From positions 1 to 64,000 of the forward strand of contig NZ_FNAP01000012.1 in assembly GCF_900101965.1 (NCBI RefSeq): DNA of 64,000 nt, read 5' to 3'. Below, in pieces: positions 17,101 to 25,700 of the stretch (position 1 is its first letter; each line of letters starts with the position of its first letter). Source of the stretch: Rhodospira trueperi (GTDB lineage: Bacteria > Pseudomonadota > Alphaproteobacteria > Rhodospirillales > Rhodospirillaceae). The notes below the pieces were generated by a model, which worked only from the letters and a program-made list of their open reading frames with translations, was not told the origin of the DNA and searched no databases. The translations under genes were made by a program, and so were the position numbers.

Positions 17101-17939
17101 TGACAGTTGGCGGTGACCGCCACCAATCCGGCCAGAATGCCGTTGATCGCCGGCAAGACATGCGGCTTGCCGTCGCGCACCCAGCCAATGACCAGGGCGA
17201 GCACGCTCCCCGCCGCGGCGCCCAGGCATGTGTTGGCGACAATGCCAGCGATGTCGGGTGTCAGGGACAGGGTCGAGCCGCCGTTGAAACCGAGCCAGCC
17301 GAACCACAGGATCAACGCCCCCAGGGCCGACAGGGGCAGGCTGGCAACGCTGATGTCGTTGACCGAGCCGTCGGCGCTGAAGCGTCCGGCCCGGGGGCCG
17401 ATAATCAGCAGGGTGGCCAGGGCGACCCACCCGCCCACCGAATGAACCACCGACGAGCCAGCCCAGTCGACGAACCCGGCCTTGCCCAGCCAACCGCCCA
17501 TGGCAGGGTCGTCCAGGCCATTCCAGGCCCAGTGGCCGAACACGGGATAGATCAGGGTGGCGACCAGAAGCGACAGGCCCACGTACGCGGCGAAAGAGAG
17601 CCGCTCAGCGACCGCGCCCGAAACCACGGTCACCGCAGTCGAGCAGAACAGCGCCTGGAAGAGGAAAAAAACCATTTCCATGGGCGTCTCGACGCCACGG
17701 AGAAAGAACCCTTCGGCGCCGACCAGCCCGGCCCAGGAGCCGCCAAACATCAGAGCAAAGCCGGTGGCCCAGAAGGCCATCATCGACACGGTGAAGTCCA
17801 CCGTGTTCTTCATCGCAACGTTGATGTTATTCTTGGAGCGGGTCAGCCCAGTCTCAAGACACAGAAACCCAGCCTGCATGAACAACACGAGCGCCGCGGA
17901 AACAATGATCCACAGAATGTCTAAAACGTTGCTATCCAC
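14181..17939 (-). CDS. Ammonium transporter fused to PAS-PAS-PAS-GGDEF-EAL
   Basis: A 1252-aa membrane signalling protein. Residues 1-400 are a complete Amt/Mep/Rh channel with 11 hydrophobic segments, twin pore histidines His166 (SSVVHSVGG) and His320 (VHLGGGIWG), Phe-gate positions in FQALF and WLGFNGG, and an Amt tail IGLNVAEHGA at 390-399. A short linker is followed by PAS domains at about 450-560, 565-690 and 695-815, a GGDEF domain (about 820-985) whose signature is HGDEF at 900-904, and an EAL domain (about 995-1245) with intact EAL 1028-1030, DDFGKGYSSL, KLDREF, EGVET and QGYLIGRP. It probably senses or transports ammonium and adjusts c-di-GMP, with phosphodiesterase activity more likely than cyclase. 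The first Gly of GGDEF is lost, so cyclase activity is uncertain. Confidence 0.93.
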   Translation of the reverse strand: MDSNVLDILWIIVSAALVLFMQAGFLCLETGLTRSKNNINVAMKNTVDFTVSMMAFWATGFALMFGGSWAGLVGAEGFFLRGVETPMEMVFFLFQALFCSTAVTVVSGAVAERLSFAAYVGLSLLVATLIYPVFGHWAWNGLDDPAMGGWLGKAGFVDWAGSSVVHSVGGWVALATLLIIGPRAGRFSADGSVNDISVASLPLSALGALILWFGWLGFNGGSTLSLTPDIAGIVANTCLGAAAGSVLALVIGWVRDGKPHVLPAINGILAGLVAVTANCHAVSPGAAVVIGGLGGAVAMGLASLLLRLRIDDAVGAVPVHLGGGIWGTVAVALFGDPESLGTGLGWTEQLEIQLTGVGACFAVAFVLPLGLLFVLNRVYPLRVSPEVEHIGLNVAEHGARTETFDFFRVMEEQAMSGDLSLRVEADPFTETGQIAARYNQVMDHLETAVARTRAIVSTSADAIFVADPADHAILSHNPVAETLFGLAGSDLEGRPLDALLPGLLIPGRDRAEGTREVIALRQDASRFPAELTLARAASPSGELLIATVRDITERRHAESALRESESRFRTIFNTAGLGMAVIDPEGRILDANPALARMLLGRVDEASRAEMIGHDLGPRVHPADFPTLNRAVRAKIADPASAEQKLDVRFRLPDGVTIWALVVLNQIRLERLSDQPLCIAILEDITERNRTREALRLSAMVFESTNEPIIVFNAGGQVEQVNQALLKTLGYAAREVRGLDLPQFCSVRYERAFYEDVFRTLEQSGRWQGEVLARCKSDELIPVWMSLSEVRDGDGQRTNTIAVLSDLSERKQREETVWRHANFDQTTGLPNRRLFLDRLSRAVAQAARSGEKVGLFFLDLDRFKAVNDTLGHRAGDALLAETAQRLIRGVRASDTVARIHGDEFTVILQNLSRSDQLSVVADTIIQMLAQPFNLPEGEANISTSIGIAVYPDDGTTPEDLLHHADAALYHAKEQGRANYQFFTKELNLRLARRNALESDLRRAIGAGDLFVLYQPQARIADGMIAGAEALVRWTRPNGGPVCPDEFIPLAEETGLIHALGEHVLAQVAADMRDLADQGLGHLDIAVNISPRQFHAKLGLEDTIERVLGEAGLSPSQLVVEITEGGIMADEEQSLAILKRLAEHGIRVALDDFGKGYSSLSRLKNLPIQALKLDREFIAGIPDDHRDCALATAMIRMARDLSIEVVAEGVETDAQLEFLKTLGCSKVQGYLIGRPTSLEHLIELAQAGGASTA

Positions 17940-18776
17940 CAGGCTCCGTCCTTAGCGTTGTGTTGCCGCCAGCTCTGCCTGACTGCTTGTGGCAGCCCAC
18001 ACTGAACCAGCGGGCCATCCTGCCCGCAAAGCAAGCTCTGACGCAAGTTGCAGAAATCAATATATACTATGTGACTCCCTACTATGTGCCTCGCAACCTT
18101 AACCTCAATGGCATCGGAACGAACACCAAGTTGAAAAGCGAAAGAACATTCCCGCCCACTGAACCGAACGTTGGACCTAAACCCGGCCCTGGGCAGTATT
18201 GCCCGCCCTGCCTCCGCGCGGACGGGGGCAAGGCGGATACCGCGCACAGACCCAAGGCGTCATCCTCGTCACCGAGGGTCCGGACGATCTGTCCCAGGTG
18301 TGCGCGGATACGAGGCGAATAGATCGGGCCACACTCACACACACATCAAAGTGATCAAGTTGAAGCCGGATATCGACTTCATAAATAAAAGCGAAATTAT
18401 TGCCTAAAGAAAGTAACTACCAAACCGCACAACCGAACTCGGGATGAACATGACGGGGCAGGAACTCGTGACGACCATGGAGATATTCGGGCACGCGGAG
18501 TCTTAATTTTCAAGGCGCTCCGAAGGCGCGGATCTTGATTTCCCCTGGTGAATGGTCTTCCTGAACTTCATGGTGATGCATTTGCCGTGGCAACCCGGAA
18601 AGGCCCCGGGACCAAGGCGATCATCACTCTGCCGCTGAACCGGGCCGCCTGAGCGTATCGGCGTCGGCGAAAATGGGCGAGCTTGAGCGGTGCGAAGTGG
18701 ACCGGAACCGCCCGGTGTGGGCCGTCGGTGCCGACGGTGCAAAAAAAGGGTGCAGGCAGGACGGCGCTGCGCCAGC
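17940..18776. other. Gene-free stretch upstream of the Amt fusion
   Basis: No intact gene in 837 bp. The part nearest the Amt fusion is AT-rich, with a direct repeat ACTATGTG at 18066-18073 and 18081-18088 (15-bp period), and likely holds its promoter. Another AT-rich patch lies at about 18340-18420. A short kinase-like relic is at 18572-18652. Confidence 0.5.
18572..18652 (+). pseudogene. Possible histidine-kinase C-terminal relic
   Basis: A 26-codon open stretch ending in a stop, whose KGPGTKAIITLPLNRAA end resembles the last strand of a HATPase domain (GKGTTVTITLP type). There is no kinase sequence upstream in frame. It may be a relic on the plus strand of a former kinase gene, or chance; weakly supported. 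Confidence 0.25.
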
Positions 18777-21700
18777 TTAGTCAGCCGAGACGGAGGCCGG
18801 TGCCCGTGATCGCTCGGGCGGAAACCGGAGGTAGACGCGCGTGCCGACATCGACCGTACTGCTCAGCTTGATGTGCCCACCGTGGAGTTCGATGAGCGAG
18901 CGCACGAGCGCCAGGCCCAGGCCCGTCCCCGGCTCATTCGTGTCATGCCTGGGTCCGGACTGGCGGAAGGGCTCCAGAACGGCGTCCAGGTCTTCCGGTG
19001 GGATGCCGACTCCCGTGTCGACGACCTCGACCACCACCCCCCCGTTGTCGGCCAGCGCGGCCGACAGGGTGACGACCCCGTCGCGCGGCGTGAACTTAAT
19101 GGCGTTGGAGACCAAGTTCATCAGCATCTGCTTGACGGCCCGCTCGTCCGCCCAAACGCAGGGCATCGCCTCGACGGTCTCGGCCCGCACGGCCACACCA
19201 CGCCGGTCCGCGTCGGCCCGGGTCATCTCCTGGACGGACCGGACCACGTCGGGCAAAGACACGATCGCCTCATGCAGGACCATGCGGCCGGCCTCGATTT
19301 TCGACATGTCCAGGATGTCGTTGATCATCGCCAGGAGGAACCCGCCGCTGTTGTGGATGTGCTCCATGTAGTCCAGGTATCGGGATGCTCCGAGCGGACC
19401 GAACATCTCCGCTTTCATGACATCCGAGAAGCCGATGATGGCGTTCAGCGGCGTACGCAGTTCGTGGCTCATCTTTGCCAGGAAGTCGGACTTGGACCGG
19501 TTGGCCTGATCCGCCTGTTCGCGGGCCTGCTGCAACTCCTGCTCCCGCTGCTTGGTTTCCGTCACGTCCTCCTGGATCCCCACCAAGTGGCTGACACGAC
19601 CCTTGTGATCCACCACCGGCGCTATGCTGAGCCGGCTCCAGAACATCGTGCCGTCCTTCCGGTAGTTGCGCAGCAGGCCGTGGAAGAGCTGGCCATCGCG
19701 GAATCCCTCTTTCAGCACGATCCGGAGTTCAGCCAAGGCCTCCTGGTCCTCGTCGTCGCCGTGCAAGAACCGCATGTTGCGGCCCATGATCTCGTCGGCG
19801 GTGTAGCCGGTGATCTGCTGGAACGCCGGATTGCAGTAGACCACCGGCTGATCGTCCTCGGCACTGGTGATGACGATGCCGTTGGCCGCCGCCGCCAGCG
19901 CGCGGTTGCGCAGCTTGAGCATATCCTCCATGCGCCGCCGGAGGGTGATGTCGCGGTTGGTGCCCCGCATGCCGATCAGGGCACCGTGCTCGTCCAGGAT
20001 CGGGACGGCGTTGGTCACCACACAGACCAACTCGCCCTCGCGCGTGCGCAGCCACTGTTCCATGTCACGGATGGGGGCGCGGTTGGCGATGGCGGTCTCC
20101 AACGTCCTCTTGACGGCGGGCAGACTTTCCGGGGCATTGATGAAATCCATGTTCGTGTGCCCGAGAAGTTCCTCCGGCGTATACCCCAGGACACTCTCAA
20201 CGTTGGCCGAGCAGAAGGTGATGCGCAGGTCCAGGTCCACCTCCCAGATCCAGTCCGACGTGGTCTCGACCAGATCCCGGAACCGCCGCTCCGAGGCGGC
20301 GAGGCTGACCTCCAGCCGTTTCCGCTCGGTGATGTCGAGGGCAATGGTGCCGGTGCCCATCACCGCGTCGTCCTGGCCGTAGATCGGATGCTTGCGGGTC
20401 AGATAGGTCCTGAAGCCGCCGTCGGGCTGGAGGATCGTCTCCTCGCGCTCGATCACCGCACCGCGCGGCAGGGCCTGGGCCCGGCGATCGTCGGTCATGC
20501 TGGCGCGGACGCGCTCCGTATCCTCACCGAACACCTCGGCTTCGGTCCGGCCCAGGAGGTCGTCCATGGAGGCGTGCCCGGCGCGGTCGACATAGGCTTG
20601 GTTGGCCCCGATGATGCGCAGGTCCAGATCCTTGACGGCGACAAGGCTGTTCGTGTTCTCGACCACGGCCGCCAGGGCGGCCCGGCTGCGCTGCGCCTCG
20701 ACCAGATCCGTGACGTCATAGTTGACGCCGATCATGCGCCGGGGTTGCCCGCCGGAGTCCGTCACCACCCGGGCCATGGAGCGCACATGCCGGGTCCGTC
20801 CCGACGGCAGGTTGACCCGGAACGCCGTGTCAACGTAGCCGGTTCCCGCCAGCGCCGACTTCACATCCAACTCGACCCGCGATCTGTCCTGCGCGTCGAC
20901 CATGGACAACCACATGTCAATGGACGGCGGTCGCGGCTGAGCCGGCAGCTCGTACAGATCGAACATGCGGGCATCCCACAACCCCGACCCCATATCCAGG
21001 TCAAGGTCCCAGATGCCGATGCCAGCGGCCGCGGTGGCGAGGTCCAGTCGTTCGGCGCTGACGGCCAGGCCGGCCTGCTGGGCGGCGATGGTGCGGTCGG
21101 CCTTGCGAAGCAAGTGCGACAGGGCGACCATCAGGGTGCCGATCACCGCCGCCGCCAGCGCAAACACAATCCCCAGGTGCTGAAGGAAGACGGCGACGCT
21201 CGACGAGATGTCGCGCGCCACGAGCAGGCGGCCGACATTGGTTCCGGACACGTCGAACATGGGCGCCGCAATCAGATGCCAGGCGTGACCGTCGACGAGG
21301 TTCGCCACAAGGCGCGGAGCACGTGTTCCGTCGCCCAATGTGGCGAAACCTTGCCAGCCGTCCGGCATGGGCCGATCCGAGCGGTAGATCAGGGCCGCCC
21401 GGGAAAAAAGGTCCCACTGTGCCGGACGACCCAGCATCGCCATGCCGCGTTCCCAGTCGGACCGGTTCAGGAAGGCCTTGTCGATCAGCAGCGCAAGCGA
21501 GACGTCCCGGCTGTTCCCGACCTCTTCCAGAAGCGATTCGATCTCCATGCCCAGTTCGATGAAGCCGATCAACCTCTCGTCCGCGAAGATGGGCCGGACG
21601 ACTCGCAGCGTGAAGGTGCCAAGCGGCCCCAGTTCGATGCCGGACGACTCTTCACCATTGAGCGCAGCTTCGATGATGGTCGCGCGCCCGATCCGGTCGC

Positions 21701-22163
21701 CGTGCCGGGCCGGCAGGTGAACGCGCAGCAGGTTCACCCGATCCGGCCTGTGAAAATAGAAATGGGTGATATCGTGGCGCCGTCGCAGGTCCGCGAACGT
21801 GTCCGCGTGCAGGGCCAGGAGGCGGTCCCGGTCAAGCGCCTCCAACCCGCGGCAGGTCTCCGGGTCGCGCGCGACCAGGGTCACCAGGGCCGACAGGGCC
21901 TTCGCCTGTTGACGAAGGGCCGCGCCCAAGTCCTGGGTCACGCCCTCCGCGATGTCCCGGCTTCGGGCGTTCAGGGCAAGCCGCTCCTGGAACAACTGGA
22001 ACGCGGCGAAGGCAACCACCAAGAGGACAAGCCCCAGTGTCAGCGGCAGCAGGACCTGTTGGCGAAGGGGCCGGTTTAGAACCGGCGCGGCGATGGAAAG
22101 CGGCCCCGCATCGTGACCTGATACCGCAGTGGTTCGCGCAAAGAAAGATTGAAACACGGCCAC
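18777..22163 (-). CDS. Membrane sensor histidine kinase: dCache, PAS repeats, HisKA-HATPase
   Basis: A 1128-aa kinase. TM1 at about 38-60; an extracytoplasmic double-Cache type domain (about 65-320) with the recognisable ITHFYFHRPDRVNLLRVHLP and GIELGPLGTFTLRVV segments of the dCache_3 family; TM2 at about 335-358; about four PAS/PAC units (375-880), the last with the YCNPAFQQITGY pattern of LOV-like or plain PAS; HisKA with phosphoacceptor His900 in MSHELRTPLNA; and HATPase with NAIKFTPRDG and GTGLGLALV. It senses an unknown ligand outside the cell. No receiver domain is attached and no dedicated regulator lies immediately beside it. The LOV cysteine motif is absent (GRNMRFL, not GRNCRFL). 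Confidence 0.9.
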   Translation of the reverse strand: MAVFQSFFARTTAVSGHDAGPLSIAAPVLNRPLRQQVLLPLTLGLVLLVVAFAAFQLFQERLALNARSRDIAEGVTQDLGAALRQQAKALSALVTLVARDPETCRGLEALDRDRLLALHADTFADLRRRHDITHFYFHRPDRVNLLRVHLPARHGDRIGRATIIEAALNGEESSGIELGPLGTFTLRVVRPIFADERLIGFIELGMEIESLLEEVGNSRDVSLALLIDKAFLNRSDWERGMAMLGRPAQWDLFSRAALIYRSDRPMPDGWQGFATLGDGTRAPRLVANLVDGHAWHLIAAPMFDVSGTNVGRLLVARDISSSVAVFLQHLGIVFALAAAVIGTLMVALSHLLRKADRTIAAQQAGLAVSAERLDLATAAAGIGIWDLDLDMGSGLWDARMFDLYELPAQPRPPSIDMWLSMVDAQDRSRVELDVKSALAGTGYVDTAFRVNLPSGRTRHVRSMARVVTDSGGQPRRMIGVNYDVTDLVEAQRSRAALAAVVENTNSLVAVKDLDLRIIGANQAYVDRAGHASMDDLLGRTEAEVFGEDTERVRASMTDDRRAQALPRGAVIEREETILQPDGGFRTYLTRKHPIYGQDDAVMGTGTIALDITERKRLEVSLAASERRFRDLVETTSDWIWEVDLDLRITFCSANVESVLGYTPEELLGHTNMDFINAPESLPAVKRTLETAIANRAPIRDMEQWLRTREGELVCVVTNAVPILDEHGALIGMRGTNRDITLRRRMEDMLKLRNRALAAAANGIVITSAEDDQPVVYCNPAFQQITGYTADEIMGRNMRFLHGDDEDQEALAELRIVLKEGFRDGQLFHGLLRNYRKDGTMFWSRLSIAPVVDHKGRVSHLVGIQEDVTETKQREQELQQAREQADQANRSKSDFLAKMSHELRTPLNAIIGFSDVMKAEMFGPLGASRYLDYMEHIHNSGGFLLAMINDILDMSKIEAGRMVLHEAIVSLPDVVRSVQEMTRADADRRGVAVRAETVEAMPCVWADERAVKQMLMNLVSNAIKFTPRDGVVTLSAALADNGGVVVEVVDTGVGIPPEDLDAVLEPFRQSGPRHDTNEPGTGLGLALVRSLIELHGGHIKLSSTVDVGTRVYLRFPPERSRAPASVSAD

Positions 22164-22793
22164 ATCCCAGTTTTCAGGCGATTGAAGACCCCTCCCTCGC
22201 CGCTCACAAGCTCCACGTTGGAAACGACCGACCTCCGTTTGAGTCCTGACTGCTGATCATCGGAATTGCGTCGCACCTGCACCCGAAACGGCGACATGAA
22301 ACTCCAAAGATGATGTTATCGCCAGAAACCGCTTTAATTTGGTCCGACATTTCCCGTTTGAGCGGCCCATCCATTCCAAACAAACGGCAGAATAGCCTGA
22401 TATCGGTGCATTCGGAAGGCGGAATGATGTGATGAGAGAGCGCCACCCGAGCGATCCGGACCGGCTCGCAACGACGATTTCCCTAAATATCAAATGACTA
22501 GGGCGCGCTGTCTAAGTCAAAACTCACGGACCGTGCCCTCGCGTTCTTCGCCGCACCACCGTCGTTCCGCCCGCCCTGCCCGACCCGAAAGGCGCGATAC
22601 CGGTCCATTCCGCGACGATGCGGACGCACTTCGGCTGTCGCCCTCTCCGTATGACCGACCAAAATCGTTGGCATTATGTCGCGTCCCGCTTTCGGAGATT
22701 ACCGGTCGAGTCGAGGATGCGCCGGAACAGGCCGCGCGGGACCGCGACCTCGGCCATCTGCAACACAGGGGGCGGGCTGGTGAAAAATCCGCG
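22164..22793. other. Gene-free stretch between two kinases
   Basis: 630 bp without a supported gene. The part upstream of the 22163 start is moderately AT-rich (about 22240-22500) and probably carries that promoter. No repeat, hairpin with T-tract, or RNA gene was recognised. Confidence 0.5.
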
Positions 22794-25700
22794 CTAGGCA
22801 CCGATTTTCTGCGAGGACTCTCGCTCAGGGGCACAGTGGGGCAAGGTCAGAATGAAGGTTGTGCCCGCCTCACCGTTACCGCTCTTCACCTCGATCTTTC
22901 CCCCGAGCGCACCGGTCACAAGGTTGTAGACGATGTACAGGCCCAGTCCGCTGCCGCCCTGGCCGAGCCGCGTGGTGAAGAAGGGATCGAACACCCGTGC
23001 CTGCACGTCGGGCGGAATGCCGACGCCATCATCGGCATGCGAGAACAGGATGGACTTCTGACCCAGGGCTCGCGCTCCGATCCGGATCACGCCCGACGGC
23101 TTGCCAGCGAAGCCGTGCGTGAGGGAGTTTGAGACGAGGTTGGTGATGATCTGTTCCAAGGGGCCGGGGAAGCTGTCCATCTCCAGGTCGGGGGGGATGT
23201 CGACCTCGATCCGGTGGTCCGTGCGCTTCAGCGTTGGGCGCATGGTGGACAGGACTTCCTCGGTGGTTTGCAACAGGTTGAACACGCGGCGGCGGACACT
23301 GGTCTGATCGATGGCGACTTCCTTGACGTGGCTGATCAGGTCCGCCGCGCGCACCGTGTTGCGCTCCAGCAGGTCGACGGACTCGCGTCCGGTTTGCAGG
23401 AACTCCATCAGGTGCGACCGGCGCAGCGCGCCACCCTCGACGGCGGTGGCCAGGCCCACGAGGTGCTCGCCAAGCGTGCTGGCCACCATGCGGGCATTGC
23501 CCAGCGGCGTGTTCAGTTCGTGCGCGAGGCCGGCGACCAGGTTTCCCAACGACGCCAGTTTCTCGGCCTGCATCAACTGGTTCATGGCCTGCTGCAAGGC
23601 GGCGGTGCGTTCGGACACCAGATCCTCAAGATGGCTTCTATAAGTGTTAAGCTCGTTTTCCGCGTTCTTCCGCGCGGTGATATCCACGGTCAATTCGACA
23701 ATGCCGCGGAGGGTCTCTCCGTCCTTCACGGGGGCGAGGACGTTGCGGAAAAAGCGGACGTCGCGGTTCGCCGCCACCTGGAGTTCCTCGTCGACAATCT
23801 CTCCAGCCCGCACCCCATTCAGTTTCGCCTCCCACCGAGCGTCACGTCCTTGGTGGACGGTCGTATCCGCCGCGCGCTGGCCGATGACATCGCCCCATCG
23901 CCGCCTGGATGCGGAATTTTGCATAACGTAGCGGCCGTCGATATCGAGAAGGAAGAAGTCGAAGGGAATGCTCTCAATGGCCGCGCTCAGCCGGGCCTCG
24001 CTTTCACGCTGGGCCCGTTCGGCGCGTTTCTGCTCTGTAAGATCGTGGATCGAAGACAGGAACACTTTCTCGTCGCCGATGGAGATGATTTCGGCGGACC
24101 AGAGGATGTCGAGCGGTGTTCCGGTGCTGGTATAGAACACAATCGGGATGTCCCGGACCATGCCGTCCCGTTGGAGTTGCTCAATCGCGTTGGTGCGATC
24201 CAGGGGGGATTGCCAGACACCGGCCTCTGTGGTGGTCCGGCCGATCAGGTCTTCAAGCGAGGCTCCGAAAAGGTCCAGCCAGCGATCATTGGCGTCAATG
24301 ATGCGGCCGTCCTCGATGGTCGAGATGATCATGGCCGCCGGGTTGGCCCGGAACGCCTTGGCGAACCGTTCCTCGCTCTGGCGTAGGGCTTCCTCGGCGC
24401 GTTTGCGATCCGTCATGTCCCGGACATTGGCCAGGATGGCCCGGCCGTCCCCGAAGGGAATGGCCCGGATGAGGGCCTCGACAGGAAACAGGGAGCCGTC
24501 CTTGGGCCTTCTGGCGATCCACTCCGAGCGCTCGATCCCGCCCTCTATGAGGCGGCTCCACAACGCGCGGTGCTGGTGTGCGTCATGTTCCGGGCCGCCC
24601 AGGTCCATGACCGAGTAGGTCGATGCTTCGCCGTCCTCCAGTCCGAACATTCTGAGCATGGAGTCGTTGACGGCCAGGATCCGACCCTCGGTGTCGTTGA
24701 CGATGATAGCATCCATCGCATTGTCGAACACGGCGCGGTAGCGGCTCTCGCTCTCCGTGAGTTGCCGGAGCAAGAGCCAACCCGACAGCGCGTCCTCGAT
24801 CCGCTCGGCGATGGCCTGGAACAGCCGTTGCTCGTTTTCGGTCCAGTCGCGCGGCGCATCACATTGGTGGAGCCCAAGCTGCCAGGGTTCTTGTGCCTGA
24901 GGGCGAAGCGCGATCGCCATGCGGCTGCGCGTCCCGTACGCCTTGAAGTCCTCCGACTCCGGCTCGAAGCCTGTCATGACGGGTCCCTTGCGGGCCAGCG
25001 CCTGCCGAAACACGGCCCGCAATGTTTCGTTCGGTTCGATGACACGCGACTCTGGCAAAACCCCGGCATAGTCGGTTTGGGCGGCCTCCATGGTGACCTC
25101 GATGGTTTTGGCGTCGGGATCGCATGGGTGCAGCAGATAGGCCCGGCCCGCCTGGAAGATGTCGCGAAGCTCCTGGGTGAGATCTGCCAGGATTGAGGCG
25201 TCTCGCTCGGGCCGGGTCAGGATCCGGGAAATGCGGTCCAGGCTTTCCAGGAACCGCATATGCTCGCGCTGGGCCTGATAGGATGCAAGATGTTGCCAAG
25301 TGTGGGCGATGATCTCAGCCACGAGACGCAGGAAACGGACATCGTTCTCCGACCACGGACGCCGTCGTTTGAGAGCATCCAGCCCAAGAAAACCAAGCAA
25401 CCGGTTCCCGCCGATCACGGGAATACAGATCAGCGCATGCAGGCCGGGTTCGAGCAATGTCGGCTTGAACCGCAGGTCATGGTCAGAATCGCTGGTGCGG
25501 ACCGCGATCACCTGCCCCTCTCCGAGCCTGTGGAAAAACGACGCGTAGTCCGAGACGGGCAGCGCCTGGAGGTCCTGGATTTGCGGGACGACGTCAGGCG
25601 CACACCACTCGTGCGTGTTGGTCGCGGTACTACCGTCGGGGGAGATGGAGAACAGGTACGTCCGATCCGCCCGCGTCAGGTCCCCGATGCGCGCGAGCAT

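Noticed and set aside
18873-22079. 1068-codon open frame on the plus strand opposite the 1128-aa kinase
   Set aside because: It is the GC-rich antisense shadow of the kinase: no family likeness, and rich in Arg, Gly, His and Gln, as usual for such shadows. Similar shadows exist opposite the Amt fusion, the 1501-aa kinase, the CheA hybrid and the DUF4132 genes.
22164-22793. Small gene between the two large kinases (open frame from 22494)
   Set aside because: The frame runs into the end of the 1501-aa kinase gene antisense, has no ribosome site, and has a shadow-like composition.
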